DNA from: Mageeibacillus sp. UBA6980
GTDB taxonomy: Bacteria; Bacillota; Clostridia; Saccharofermentanales; Saccharofermentanaceae
DNA length: 64,000 nucleotides
Reading direction: 5' to 3'
NCBI GenBank assembly: GCA_002450095.1
Contig: DJYK01000028.1
Location: 107,949-171,948 of the forward strand
Shown here: positions 34,433 to 43,341 of the stretch, in pieces
Layout of the letters: every line of letters starts with the position of its first letter
How positions within the stretch are numbered: the stretch's first letter is position 1
Notes under the pieces: model-generated
Database searches by the model: none
The model's input: the letters and a program-made list of their open reading frames with translations, nothing else
What the model was told of the DNA's origin: nothing
Translations under genes and position numbers: made by a program

Positions 34433-35848
34433 ATGAGCAAGAACAAGGTTACATTCACGCATATCCTGAAGATATTCTTCCTTTGCGGCCTGGTCGTAAT
34501 GGTTAACTTTGCTTATGTTACGAGCTTCTTCGTGATATTCGGTTCACAGATGGAAGACGTTGAGTCAGGAGTTAACAACTACGATGCTTACATCAACCTC
34601 CTCCCCATAATCTCCGCATCGAGCTTCGTTCTCGCGGACTTCCTGCAGATGGCAAGGTTCTTCCGTAAGAAGAACGTGGAGGTTGTATCCGACTCACTGA
34701 AGTTCAGTTTCATCCAGACGCTCATCACTCTCTCCGCCAAAGACCTTTTCGAGCAGAGAGCATTCCCTCGAAGCGTTATCGTCTTAAGCTTCGTAGTCCT
34801 TATTATCTACATCTTCATGTGGCAGATGATCTGCATGGTCATAAGCCGCCGGGTATTCGAGACAGGAAGCCTTGTCATCATCGGATCCAACGTAGCCACA
34901 ATGAACGAGGTCAAGGCCAAGATCCAGCCTTCGCTTAAGAGCGTAGATCTCGACTTCTCCCGCCTCGTAAGGTATTCCGACAAGAGAGCGGTCCGCGCCG
35001 TCATTCGAAGCAATGTCGAGATATTCCTTTGCCCGGATGTTCCCGAAGACGTCAAGTCCGACATAATCCTCGCCTGCGCCAAGTACGATACGGTAGTCTA
35101 CGTCGTACCACAGTTCTACGAGATCTCGCTCTATAAATCCAAGATCATCTATTTGAACGACCTTATGGTAATGATCATGGACCGCATGGGTCTGACTTTT
35201 GAACAGAGGACATTTAAGAGGCTTCTCGATATATTCGTTTCCGTCATCGCACTCATCGTATCGGCGCCGATCCTTCTTATCTGCGCACTCCTGATCAAGG
35301 CCGAAGACGGCGGTCCCGTGTTCTTCAAGCAGGAGCGCCTTACGATCAATAACAAACCGTATTACATTTATAAGCTCCGCTCCATGAGAGTAAATGCCGA
35401 AGACTATACCGGAGCCGTTATTTCAGGTAAGAACGACCCCAGAGTCACCAAGATAGGAAAGTTTTTAAGAAGATCCAAGATCGATGAGATCCCTCAGTTC
35501 ATTAATGTACTTAAAGGAGAGATGAGCGTCGTCGGACCGAGATCGGAGCGTCCCGAATTTGTCGAGACCTACGAGAAGAAGATCCCGGGGTACTCACAAA
35601 GATTCGCGGTCAAGGCAGGCATCACGGGCCTTGCACAGATCGCAGGCAACTACGATACGACAGCACAGGATAAGCTCCGCTATGATCTTCTCTACATCAA
35701 GAACTACTCTATCCTTCAGGATATCAAGATAATATTCCTGACAGTCAGGGCTATATTTACGCCTCATCTTTATAACCAGAGCTTCGAGGAGAACAGAGAG
35801 ACCGTCGTCTCGACCGACTCCACATTGATACACCACGAGGAGACCTGA
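34433..35848 (+). CDS. Polyprenyl-phosphate sugar-1-phosphate transferase
   Basis: A 471-residue WbaP/EpsL-type initiating glycosyltransferase. The N-terminal part has about four membrane helices (within 10-140) and a CoA-binding-like domain; the C-terminal catalytic domain starts with a re-entrant helix (about 268-290). Conserved motifs are FFKQERL, YKLRSM, KIGKFLRRSKIDEIPQ and VVGPRSERPEF (Asp/Arg and Glu at the catalytic Asp-Glu pair in the family). It transfers a sugar-1-phosphate from NDP-sugar to undecaprenyl phosphate, starting surface polysaccharide synthesis. The start is near GAGAGG. It is followed after one base by the GT2 gene. Confidence 0.93.
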   Translation: MSKNKVTFTHILKIFFLCGLVVMVNFAYVTSFFVIFGSQMEDVESGVNNYDAYINLLPIISASSFVLADFLQMARFFRKKNVEVVSDSLKFSFIQTLITLSAKDLFEQRAFPRSVIVLSFVVLIIYIFMWQMICMVISRRVFETGSLVIIGSNVATMNEVKAKIQPSLKSVDLDFSRLVRYSDKRAVRAVIRSNVEIFLCPDVPEDVKSDIILACAKYDTVVYVVPQFYEISLYKSKIIYLNDLMVMIMDRMGLTFEQRTFKRLLDIFVSVIALIVSAPILLICALLIKAEDGGPVFFKQERLTINNKPYYIYKLRSMRVNAEDYTGAVISGKNDPRVTKIGKFLRRSKIDEIPQFINVLKGEMSVVGPRSERPEFVETYEKKIPGYSQRFAVKAGITGLAQIAGNYDTTAQDKLRYDLLYIKNYSILQDIKIIFLTVRAIFTPHLYNQSFEENRETVVSTDSTLIHHEET

Positions 35849-35849
35849 T

Positions 35850-36656
35850 ATGGTCTATCCTTATTCCGTCCTCATGAGCGTATACTCAGGTGAGACAGCG
35901 CTGAATCTGCGTCAGAGCATAGACAGCATATATGCTCAGGATTGTCTGCCATCCGAATTCGTTCTCGTTGTCGACGGTCCCGTCGATACGTCCCTTCTGG
36001 AAGTTATTAACTCTTACCCTTCCGTTAAGGTCATAAAGCTACCCGAGAATGTCGGACTCGGAGCCGCGCTTAACGAAGGACTTAAGCATGTCACCTGCGA
36101 CATAGTCGCCAGAATGGACAGCGATGACGTCGCTTTTACCAACAGATGCGGCAGAGAATACTCTAAGATCTCCGAGGGCCTCGACATCGTAAGCTCATCC
36201 TTATTGGAATTCGAAGAGGATATATCGAACATAACCGGAAGGCGCGATCTTCCCGTCACGCAGGACGAGATAATCGAGTTCTCGCGCAAGAGAAATCCAT
36301 TCAATCACCCGTGCGTTATGTTCCGTAAGAGTGCGGTGATCGCCGCCGGCGGATACAACTCGGACTTCCCCTTCTTTGAAGACTACGATCTGTGGATAAG
36401 GATGCTCATGAACGGCGCACGAGTCGCCAATATAGAAGAACCTCTCCTCTATATGAGAACTGACGAGGGGATGTTCTTAAGAAGAGGCGGCAGGGAATAC
36501 GGCAGGATAATGCTCGATTTCCATAAGAGCCTTATCGATCGCGGCTGGACAACAAAAGAGACCTACCTTACAGGTGCGGTCCCTCACTATCTTATCTGTA
36601 TAATGCCTGAATTCATAAGGCGTGCCGTCTATCGTATGCTTCACAGAAAGCACTGA
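35850..36656 (+). CDS. GT2 family glycosyltransferase
   Basis: A 268-residue GT-A glycosyltransferase. The N-terminus has SVLMSVYSGE, the donor-binding region has GLGAALNEGL and the metal-binding DxD motif is MDSDD (about 89-93). Later motifs include NPFNHPCVMFRKS and FEDYDLWIRM, as in family 2 enzymes that add rhamnose or hexose to a lipid-linked glycan. It shares an operon with the sugar transferase. Its 3' end overlaps the convergent GT4 gene by 44 bases. Acceptor and donor are unknown. Confidence 0.9.
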   Translation: MVYPYSVLMSVYSGETALNLRQSIDSIYAQDCLPSEFVLVVDGPVDTSLLEVINSYPSVKVIKLPENVGLGAALNEGLKHVTCDIVARMDSDDVAFTNRCGREYSKISEGLDIVSSSLLEFEEDISNITGRRDLPVTQDEIIEFSRKRNPFNHPCVMFRKSAVIAAGGYNSDFPFFEDYDLWIRMLMNGARVANIEEPLLYMRTDEGMFLRRGGREYGRIMLDFHKSLIDRGWTTKETYLTGAVPHYLICIMPEFIRRAVYRMLHRKH

Positions 36657-37767
36657 CGGTCCCTTCTGCGCAGGACTTCCACGTGAACATCCTCGCGTGA
36701 TCTTGTGCCTTTCTTATCCTCTCGGAATCTTTATCTGTCGTCAATGCCTCAAGTAGCATCTTCTTGATGCTCTCGGGATCATCCGGATCTGCAAGGAATC
36801 CGTATCCTTCCGCGATCTCCTTCATCGAAGACCTGTCAGATGTAACGGTAGGGACCCCCGCAGCCATTGCTTCGGCGACAGGTATTCCGAATCCTTCATA
36901 TAATGACACGTAAGCGAAAGCACTTGCCCTCTTAAGGAGAGGTATCATATCCTCGTCATCAACAAATCCCGTGAATACTACCTCATCCCTTAACTCGGGA
37001 TCCCCGTTCACCTCATCGAAAAGTTCTTCATAGAACCAACCCTTCTTACCGGTTATAACAAGTCTGTACTTATCCCGAACTTCCTTCGGCAGAAGTTTAT
37101 ATCCTTTTATAAGTCCTTTGACATTCTTTCTCGGCTCGAGAGTACCGACATAGTAGATATACTCGCCTTTAATCCCGTATTTATCGAGAATGCCGTCGTC
37201 CGCGGGAGCGCCTTCAAAGAACGCTTCCTTGACACCCATATAGGTTACATCGATATTGGTATTCTTCGGTCTGCAGAACTTCGGGATATCCTCCTTCGAA
37301 TTCTCCGATATCGTGATTATCTTATCGGTCGATACGGCGGATCTTCTTATATACCACTTGAATATCTCCCTCTTCCATCCGATATAAAGCTCCGGGAACA
37401 TGAAGTAAGCCATGTCGTGAAAGGCATTGACGACTGCCGTCTTCGGACTTACAAGTCTTACCGGATAAGGCATCGAATAGTTGGGACACAGAAGAACATC
37501 CGCTTTTGCCTTGGAAAGTCTCCACGGAAATACGATCTGCTCCCAGATTATGCGTACCCATTGTTTCCTTAATATCTTGGAACTGCAGGGAACCATATGG
37601 AAGTTATCCTTATATACGCCGAACCCGTCGAGGTCATCGTCCTGTGCAAACAGAAAGTATTCATTCTCATCATCGACTTCCTGAAGTCCTTTGATGAGAC
37701 CTAACATGTACCTTCCGATACCGGTCTTACTCTTCGGTGTAGATGTCAGATCAAGAGCGATCCTCAA
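36613..37767 (-). CDS. GT4 family glycosyltransferase
   Basis: A 384-residue GT-B enzyme. The N-terminal domain has GIGRYMLGLIKGL (about 16-28) and the C-terminal domain has YVGTLEPRKN, the conserved YEGFGIPVAEAMAAG (E-x7-E retaining GT4 motif) and CxxxxTVTSDRSS. It is probably a mannosyl- or rhamnosyltransferase given the adjacent manC gene, with which it overlaps by four bases. It is convergent with the GT2 gene and overlaps its coding end. Confidence 0.92.
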   Translation of the reverse strand: MRIALDLTSTPKSKTGIGRYMLGLIKGLQEVDDENEYFLFAQDDDLDGFGVYKDNFHMVPCSSKILRKQWVRIIWEQIVFPWRLSKAKADVLLCPNYSMPYPVRLVSPKTAVVNAFHDMAYFMFPELYIGWKREIFKWYIRRSAVSTDKIITISENSKEDIPKFCRPKNTNIDVTYMGVKEAFFEGAPADDGILDKYGIKGEYIYYVGTLEPRKNVKGLIKGYKLLPKEVRDKYRLVITGKKGWFYEELFDEVNGDPELRDEVVFTGFVDDEDMIPLLKRASAFAYVSLYEGFGIPVAEAMAAGVPTVTSDRSSMKEIAEGYGFLADPDDPESIKKMLLEALTTDKDSERIRKAQDHARMFTWKSCAEGTVSAFCEAYDRRHAL

Positions 37768-38861
37768 AGCAGATCCTCTCTCCCGCTCTCCTTAAGGGCA
37801 TCGACGATCTTCTTTACGTCCTGGGCATTGTCTTTGTTACAGACAAGGATGGCATCCTTCGTCTGAACGACAACGATATTCTTAAGACCTACCGCTGCAA
37901 TAAACTTATCTGCCGCTGCATCGAACAAGACTGTATCACTGCATCCTTCGAGCCTGTAATTGCCATTTGCTATCGCCTCGCCTGCAGTAATATTGCCGTC
38001 GCTGTCCTTATCGAACACATTATCGAGGCTGTCCCATGACCCGACATCGTTCCATCCGAAGTCAGCGGGAATGCAGTAAACGCCTTCTGCATGCTCCATT
38101 ATTCCGTAGTCGACGGAGATCTTCTCTAATTCGGGATAAGTGGCTGCGATAGAAGCGGCTTCCCTCTCCGTTCTCAGATCATCGAAGATCTTTTCCATGT
38201 CCTCATACATCTTGGGAAGGAGTTTCCTGAAGTATTCGAGGATAACGGAGACCTTCCATATGAACATACCGGAATTCCACAGATACGTGCCTTCGTTGAC
38301 ATACGAAGTCGCGCGCTCGATATCCGGCTTCTCGACGAACTTGATAAGATCATAGACCTCATCTCCTGCTGCGGGCTTTTCCGAGAAATTGATGTATCCG
38401 TAACCCGTCGAAGGGAATGTAGGCTTGATTCCGATAGTTACGATCCTGTCGGTGTCTTCAGCGGTCTTCATCGCGAGACTTAATATACGCTCATATTCCT
38501 TGATATTTCCGATATGATGATCTGCGGGAAGGACTGCCATCACGGCATCCCCGTACAACTTCTTCAATGTCATGGCAGCATAGATGATGCAGGGAGCGGT
38601 GTTTCTCTGAACGGGTTCGATCAGGATATGAGTTCTGTCCACCTCATCGAAAAGGACTTTGCTCATAAGCTCTGCCTGCTTCTCATTCGTTACGATAAAG
38701 GTATTCTCTCTGCCTATAATATGATCGTAGTGCTTGATCGTCTCATTGATCATTACATCATCACCCGTAAGCTTTACCAGCTGCTTAGGTGTTGTCATCC
38801 TTGATACCGGCCAGAATCTGGTTCCGCCGCCGCCTGCCATAATGACTGCCGCTCTTTGCAT
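37764..38861 (-). CDS. manC: Mannose-1-phosphate guanylyltransferase
   Basis: A 365-residue single-domain nucleotidyltransferase making GDP-mannose from GTP and mannose-1-phosphate. It has AGGGGTRFWPVSR (9-21), PADHHIGN and FVEKPD motifs. It lacks the C-terminal cupin isomerase domain of the bifunctional enzymes, so mannose-6-phosphate must come from elsewhere. AAGGAG precedes the ATG. GDP-mannose made here is the substrate of Gmd encoded at 46.7 kb. Confidence 0.93.
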   Translation of the reverse strand: MQRAAVIMAGGGGTRFWPVSRMTTPKQLVKLTGDDVMINETIKHYDHIIGRENTFIVTNEKQAELMSKVLFDEVDRTHILIEPVQRNTAPCIIYAAMTLKKLYGDAVMAVLPADHHIGNIKEYERILSLAMKTAEDTDRIVTIGIKPTFPSTGYGYINFSEKPAAGDEVYDLIKFVEKPDIERATSYVNEGTYLWNSGMFIWKVSVILEYFRKLLPKMYEDMEKIFDDLRTEREAASIAATYPELEKISVDYGIMEHAEGVYCIPADFGWNDVGSWDSLDNVFDKDSDGNITAGEAIANGNYRLEGCSDTVLFDAAADKFIAAVGLKNIVVVQTKDAILVCNKDNAQDVKKIVDALKESGREDLL

Positions 38862-38872
38862 ATATACTCTCC

Positions 38873-38901
38873 TTGTGGATTCATATTATCTAACTTATAA
38901 T
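38873..38901 (+). promoter_or_regulatory. Promoter of a probably leaderless HAD gene
   Basis: TTGTGG (38873-38878), a 17-nt spacer and TATAAT (38896-38901). Only eight bases separate the -10 from the ATG at 38910, and no ribosome site is present. Confidence 0.72.
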
Positions 38902-38909
38902 ACCACATC

Positions 38910-39710
38910 ATGGATGATTATAAGTTTCTCGTTGCAACCGATATGGACTACACTTTACTCCTGCCGGGAAAGCCCGTCTCAGAAGAGAATAAACGTGCGG
39001 TCAAAGCCGTATATGACGCCGGCGGATGCGTAACTCTCGCGACCGGCCGAACCTTCTATCTTACGGGATCGTATGCCCGTGATCTTGATATTAAGATCCC
39101 GCTTATCACCTCGAACGGCGCGGCTCTGTCTGACCCCGTATTATTTAAAGACATATATTCGGAGAATTTTCCTGCGAAGATCCTTAAAGTATTGACGGAC
39201 TTATTTACCGAAGAGCATGTCAATGCGACGGGTTATTCGTCCGACGGGATATACTATTTTGAGAACTCATCGAGGCGAGGATTCATCGCCGATTACAATT
39301 CTGCGGTCCCCGATGAGATCAAAGTCATCGAATTGGATGATCTTCACCATCAGTTCAATAAGTTTCTTCTCATAGACCCGCCCTCATCTGTAATCGATAA
39401 GATCAAAAGCATCGATGAGCTTCAGGTCGTAAGCTCGGCAAGATCATTCTTTGACGTTATGATGAAAGGGACATCAAAGGGATTGGCTCTTAAAAAGCTG
39501 GCACGTTCATTGAATGTCGGTCTGACATTCGCACTCGGTGATTCGGAGAACGATATCTCATTATTGGAAGCAGCCGATCATTCAATAGCAATGAAGGGTT
39601 CCTCTATTGAAGATATTGCAGATTATGTAACTTCAGACTGTGAGTCTGACGGCTTCGCGAAGGCCGTCTATGAATATATCCTGCCCGTGAGCGCGTCAAT
39701 TGGCGCATGA
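38910..39710 (+). CDS. Cof-type HAD hydrolase
   Basis: A 266-residue HAD phosphatase. Motif I is DMDYTLL (Asp11 is the nucleophile, Asp13 the acid/base), motif II TSNGA, motif III KGLALKKLA and motif IV GDSENDISLL. The type IIB cap domain is between II and III. It probably dephosphorylates a sugar phosphate or a similar metabolite. The gene has no Shine-Dalgarno sequence and follows a near-consensus promoter at eight bases. Its stop codon touches the first copy of the 62-bp repeat. Confidence 0.9.
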   Translation: MDDYKFLVATDMDYTLLLPGKPVSEENKRAVKAVYDAGGCVTLATGRTFYLTGSYARDLDIKIPLITSNGAALSDPVLFKDIYSENFPAKILKVLTDLFTEEHVNATGYSSDGIYYFENSSRRGFIADYNSAVPDEIKVIELDDLHHQFNKFLLIDPPSSVIDKIKSIDELQVVSSARSFFDVMMKGTSKGLALKKLARSLNVGLTFALGDSENDISLLEAADHSIAMKGSSIEDIADYVTSDCESDGFAKAVYEYILPVSASIGA

Positions 39711-39822
39711 GTGACCAAAAGTGTGACTAACTGAATGAGTCTGTCACTGTTTCAGTCACTACAACCCTCTCAGTGACCAAAAGTGTGACTAACTGAATGA
39801 GTCTGTCACTGTTTCAGTCACT
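39710..39822. repeat. Palindromic 62-bp-period tandem repeat, cluster 1 (two copies)
   Basis: Two identical 51-bp units (39710-39760 and 39772-39822) are separated by 11 bp. Each unit begins AGTGACC and ends CAGTCACT and folds into an imperfect hairpin (six outer, three middle and five inner pairs, 15-base loop). The cluster fills the gap between convergent genes (HAD hydrolase and PheC-like lipoprotein). It may stabilise 3' ends or terminate transcripts. Related units form cluster 2 at 63.8 kb. Confidence 0.9.
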
Positions 39823-39847
39823 AATATAGAATCCGGGGTATATCTGA

Positions 39848-40690
39848 TTATGCTGCGAGCTGTTCTTCCGAAGAATAAACGCTGTATATATACTCATCGG
39901 CAAGTTCGTCGAGACGACCGCTCGAACGTTCTTCCGATTGGAATGAATTCACATAATCAAGGAGTTCTTCGCTTCCCGGAGGAAGGAGAACACCGAGCTG
40001 TCCGTGCGTAAACGGCTCATCGATCAAAGGTGCGGCAAGACGCGGATCTTGTGATACATAGTAACCCGCTTCCATGATCTCGGTGATCATAACATCCGCT
40101 TCGCCCGATGCGATGAGACCCGGGATTTCCTGGTTCACATCGTGGATAACGATCTGCGCATTCGTCAGATTCTCGCGTGCAAACCTCTCATTTAATCCTC
40201 CGGGATTTTCCATTACAACTACATCGGGCTGATCAACAGCCTCGAGTGATGTATAGACGGATGCATCTTCTGCGCGACACAGGACAGTCTTTCCGTTTCC
40301 GAAATAACCGTCGCTCATAAGAGCGGATTCGAGACGGGCATCTGTGATCGTTATTCCGCAGATCGCAAGATCGAATGCTCCGGCCAGCGTATCATCCATA
40401 AGCGTTGGCCATGAAGTCGGGACGAATTCGACTTCAACGCCCAGAGAATCTGCAAGATCGTATGCGAGTTCAACGTCGAATCCGACATATTCGCCCGTGG
40501 AAGGATCCAGATACGACATCGGCTGATAATCGCCGGCGGTCCCTACATACAGAACTCCGCGGTCGATTATGCTCTGTACCTGATCGGAATATGAGGGTCC
40601 TGAAGATTCGGAGACCTCGGGGGCGCCGCATCCCGTAAGTAAGACGACAGATGAGGTAAACAAAGTCAAAAGTTTTATGACCTTATTCAC
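39848..40690 (-). CDS. PheC-like (cyclohexadienyl dehydratase-related) periplasmic-binding-fold lipoprotein
   Basis: A 280-residue lipoprotein (lipobox L18-T19-G20-C21, counted from the GTG start). It has the solute-binding fold, with GDYQPMSY, a GFDVELAYDLADSLGV segment, EFVPTSWPTLM, GITITDAR, GKTVLCRAED, NPGGLNERFARENL and ADVMITEIMEA. These match, from memory, cyclohexadienyl dehydratase (PheC) more closely than amino-acid binding proteins, including the Glu in IMEA near PheC's catalytic Glu. No ABC permease or ATPase is near. I prefer GTG at 40690, with AAGG six bases upstream, to TTG at 40696. The gene is last in the gmd operon. Confidence 0.68.
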   Translation of the reverse strand: MNKVIKLLTLFTSSVVLLTGCGAPEVSESSGPSYSDQVQSIIDRGVLYVGTAGDYQPMSYLDPSTGEYVGFDVELAYDLADSLGVEVEFVPTSWPTLMDDTLAGAFDLAICGITITDARLESALMSDGYFGNGKTVLCRAEDASVYTSLEAVDQPDVVVMENPGGLNERFARENLTNAQIVIHDVNQEIPGLIASGEADVMITEIMEAGYYVSQDPRLAAPLIDEPFTHGQLGVLLPPGSEELLDYVNSFQSEERSSGRLDELADEYIYSVYSSEEQLAA

Positions 40691-41885
40691 CGGCAACCTT
40701 ACTTATAAGCCGGTCCCAGCCTTCGCATATCTTATCCCAGGAGTAGTCGTTATCCACATAGACAACGCCGTTGTCACCCATCTTCCGTGCGATATCTTTA
40801 TGCTCGAGAAGGTAATCGACACAGCCTTCGAACTCGAGGAAGCCCGAGTAGTATAATCCCGCGTTCGAACGCAGAGCGTGTCCCTTTAATACAGGGCAAT
40901 CGGCTGATACGAGAACGGGCTTATTGCTCTTCATGGCCTCGAGGACGACAATGGAAAGGCTCTCGAACTTAGACGGCAATACGAGGAATCTGCATGCAGC
41001 AAGCCCCGAGAACTTATCCTCTTCGGATACAAATCCCAGTGATACGATATCTTCGCGTTCCGGGATCTCGCATACGGGCTTACCCATCAATACGAGTTTT
41101 AAAGTGGAATTGGGGTGTCTTTTCTTATATTCGGCAAAATACTTGAACAGCTCCGGGCAGCACTTATTCTCGTCGATCCTTCCGACATAGAGCATGAAGT
41201 TATCGAGGTTATACTTGACCTTAAATGCCTCACCGTCTATACCGTCGGGAAGTACGACTCCTACGCCTCCCTTGCCTCCGTTATCGGGTTTGGACAAAGA
41301 TGAGGGAAACAATGCATTCGTAAGCTCCTTCTCTTCTACCGTGTTGTAGTAAAAGGCTGAAGGCAGCGTAAACATCTTCTCGAATATTCCGAGATGGATA
41401 GGAGTCTCTTCATGAGCCGTAGGGATAAATACGGCCTTGTCGGCAACAACCGGAAGACCGAAGTATGTCGTGTAGTAAAGATAGCAGACGAATACAAAAA
41501 CATCGTAGTCGTCACGGATATTCGCAAGCCTCTTCGGAAGGTCGGGACAACACGGTCCCTGTTTTGTCATCCATTCCTCTTCCTTCTCCCGTGACAGAGG
41601 AGAACGTGCCGCTGCAGCACCCAGGACCTTCTCCGACAGCTTATTAAACGAATCGACGTCACGCTCCGCAGAATTGCTCAAACGCTCGACTTTTACGCCG
41701 TTTAACATTGTTACACCGGGTTCATACTCGTTCTTCCAGGTCTGATAATTAATGGCGCACGTCGTAAGGCAGGCCACCTCATATCCGGGCAGCCGGGCAA
41801 GGTGTTCGGCGACCTCACGGGTGTATGCTTCCGCTCCGCCGTTAACCTCCAGACCGTATCTTTGAACAACAAAACAGACTCTCAT
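40683..41885 (-). CDS. GT4 family glycosyltransferase
   Basis: A 400-residue GT-B enzyme. The N-terminal VNGGAEAYTREVAEHLA segment is an acceptor-side motif and the C-terminal part has MLYVGRIDENK, LPSKFESLSIVVLEAMKSN (E-x7-E type) and a terminal helix. It lies in the gmd-rmd-wzm-wzt operon, so it likely adds rhamnose or mannose to the exported glycan. It starts with ATG, overlaps the upstream GT4 gene by one base, and overlaps the lipoprotein gene at its end. Confidence 0.9.
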   Translation of the reverse strand: MRVCFVVQRYGLEVNGGAEAYTREVAEHLARLPGYEVACLTTCAINYQTWKNEYEPGVTMLNGVKVERLSNSAERDVDSFNKLSEKVLGAAAARSPLSREKEEEWMTKQGPCCPDLPKRLANIRDDYDVFVFVCYLYYTTYFGLPVVADKAVFIPTAHEETPIHLGIFEKMFTLPSAFYYNTVEEKELTNALFPSSLSKPDNGGKGGVGVVLPDGIDGEAFKVKYNLDNFMLYVGRIDENKCCPELFKYFAEYKKRHPNSTLKLVLMGKPVCEIPEREDIVSLGFVSEEDKFSGLAACRFLVLPSKFESLSIVVLEAMKSNKPVLVSADCPVLKGHALRSNAGLYYSGFLEFEGCVDYLLEHKDIARKMGDNGVVYVDNDYSWDKICEGWDRLISKVAGE

Positions 41886-42982
41886 CAGATCGCCCCCGTA
41901 AACTCGGATATCTCATCGAGAAGGATCTTCGATACATTCTCGTAGCGGAAATACTTAAGTCTCTCATCCTGCTCTTCGATGAGCTTCGACCGAAGTTCAT
42001 TATTGAACAACGCTTCGTGCAGAGCCTGTCCCATCAGCGCAGGAGTCTTCTTGTGAAGGAGGATCCCCGTTCCGCCCAAAGTCTCAGGCATGGCACATGA
42101 ATCAAAAGCGATAATCGGTATCTTAAAGTGCATGGCCTCGAGCAAAGGCACGCAGAATCCCTCGTGCTCAGACAGCTGAACGAACACGTCAGCCGAACGG
42201 TAGTAAGCGAGGATCTGCGGGAATGTTATGTGTCCCGTAAAGATTATGTCGTCTAAGCCTAACTTCTTGGCATAGAGCCTGAGCCTCGCAGTATATTTTT
42301 CCATGCCCTGCGTCGAACCTGCAAGGATGAGGCGAACCGGCTCTTTATACATCTGACGGTAAGCATAGAGCATCGTCATGATGTCCTCGGGCTTTTTATT
42401 CGGAACGATACGACCGACAAATAAGATATTCTTAACGGCGTGGTCGGATGTCGCGGCAGGACCTCCCATCTTCGTAAGCAACTCGGCGTCGGGTTCTTTA
42501 TCGTAATCGTCGAAAGGAACGAGTATCGGTCCTACCTTCAAAGGACAGGTATATCCGTAAGATCTTAACTGATCTAAGTTAAACTTAGAGTCGCAGATAC
42601 CCGCTTCAAAAGTATCCTTCAAAGACTTCGCTTCCTCGATCCCCTGCGAACACAACTTGGCCGTCTGCCCCGAATACGGAACAAAGAAATCAGGCGGCGT
42701 CATATTGTGGTAGATGACGATCTTTCTGCACGGCAGATCCTTGATCTTCTCGTTAAGGACGGTGCCGGTCGACAGATGGTAGAGCATGATGTCGTTCTTC
42801 TTTACCTTGGGAAGGACGTGATAGGGCTTGATCGTCTTGCTTATGAACTTGGGATCCAGGTGCTCGGCATAGATAACGGAACGGCGGACACCGTGATCCG
42901 TAAGGAGCTTTTGTATGGCACGGGTGTCGTTACTTACCGCATCGCCTCGCGACAAAGTTGTCAGTACCTGAAATACTCTCAT
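41885..42982 (-). CDS. GT4 family glycosyltransferase
   Basis: A 365-residue GT-B enzyme with LFVGRIVPNKKPED, the HEGFCVPLLEAMHFKIP motif (E-x7-E type) and a short N-terminal domain with GDAVSNDTRAI. Related to mannosyl-/rhamnosyltransferases of polysaccharide operons. It overlaps the 120-residue coiled-coil gene by four bases (ATGA) and the next GT4 gene by one base. The substrate is not identifiable from the sequence. Confidence 0.9.
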   Translation of the reverse strand: MRVFQVLTTLSRGDAVSNDTRAIQKLLTDHGVRRSVIYAEHLDPKFISKTIKPYHVLPKVKKNDIMLYHLSTGTVLNEKIKDLPCRKIVIYHNMTPPDFFVPYSGQTAKLCSQGIEEAKSLKDTFEAGICDSKFNLDQLRSYGYTCPLKVGPILVPFDDYDKEPDAELLTKMGGPAATSDHAVKNILFVGRIVPNKKPEDIMTMLYAYRQMYKEPVRLILAGSTQGMEKYTARLRLYAKKLGLDDIIFTGHITFPQILAYYRSADVFVQLSEHEGFCVPLLEAMHFKIPIIAFDSCAMPETLGGTGILLHKKTPALMGQALHEALFNNELRSKLIEEQDERLKYFRYENVSKILLDEISEFTGAI

Positions 42983-43341
42983 TTGCTTAACTCATCTATT
43001 CTGTCTTGCAAAACGTTGATCCGGGAGAACAGATCCTGCTTGATCTTCTCCTGCTCGCGGAACTGCTTCAAGACAATAAGGATCTTATCGTTGATATCAT
43101 TCTGCGCATAGACGCAGGGGTTATAGTAGAAGCCGTAAAACATGCCTCCGATCTTCTCGAGAAGCGAGTGATACTGCGGAACTACCTTTTTGTTCTCTTC
43201 GATATAGGAGATCATGCGGGAGACCGAATCCTCCATCGAGATTCCCATTAGAACGGAGATATCCTCGAAGTTTACGGGCAATGCTACGGGTTCCCTCTTA
43301 TCAGAGGCAACTATGCCGTCAAACATCTCTCGTGCTGTCAC
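42979..43341 (-). CDS. Small coiled-coil protein, companion of Wzt
   Basis: A 120-residue protein. After a short N-terminal region, a segment LLEKIGGMFYGFYYNPCVYAQN (about 60-81) resembles a membrane-proximal patch, followed by a coiled coil (about 82-120). There is no signal or membrane helix. GTG start, overlapping the upstream gene by four bases (GTGA). It resembles its 132-residue neighbour in layout. I do not recognise a family; a role near the exporter is inferred from the position only. Confidence 0.6.
   Translation of the reverse strand: MTAREMFDGIVASDKREPVALPVNFEDISVLMGISMEDSVSRMISYIEENKKVVPQYHSLLEKIGGMFYGFYYNPCVYAQNDINDKILIVLKQFREQEKIKQDLFSRINVLQDRIDELSK

Noticed and set aside
39848..40690. 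Ordinary amino acid ABC transporter binding protein
   Set aside because: No permease or ATPase is adjacent, and several motifs fit cyclohexadienyl dehydratase better; kept as PheC-like with moderate confidence.
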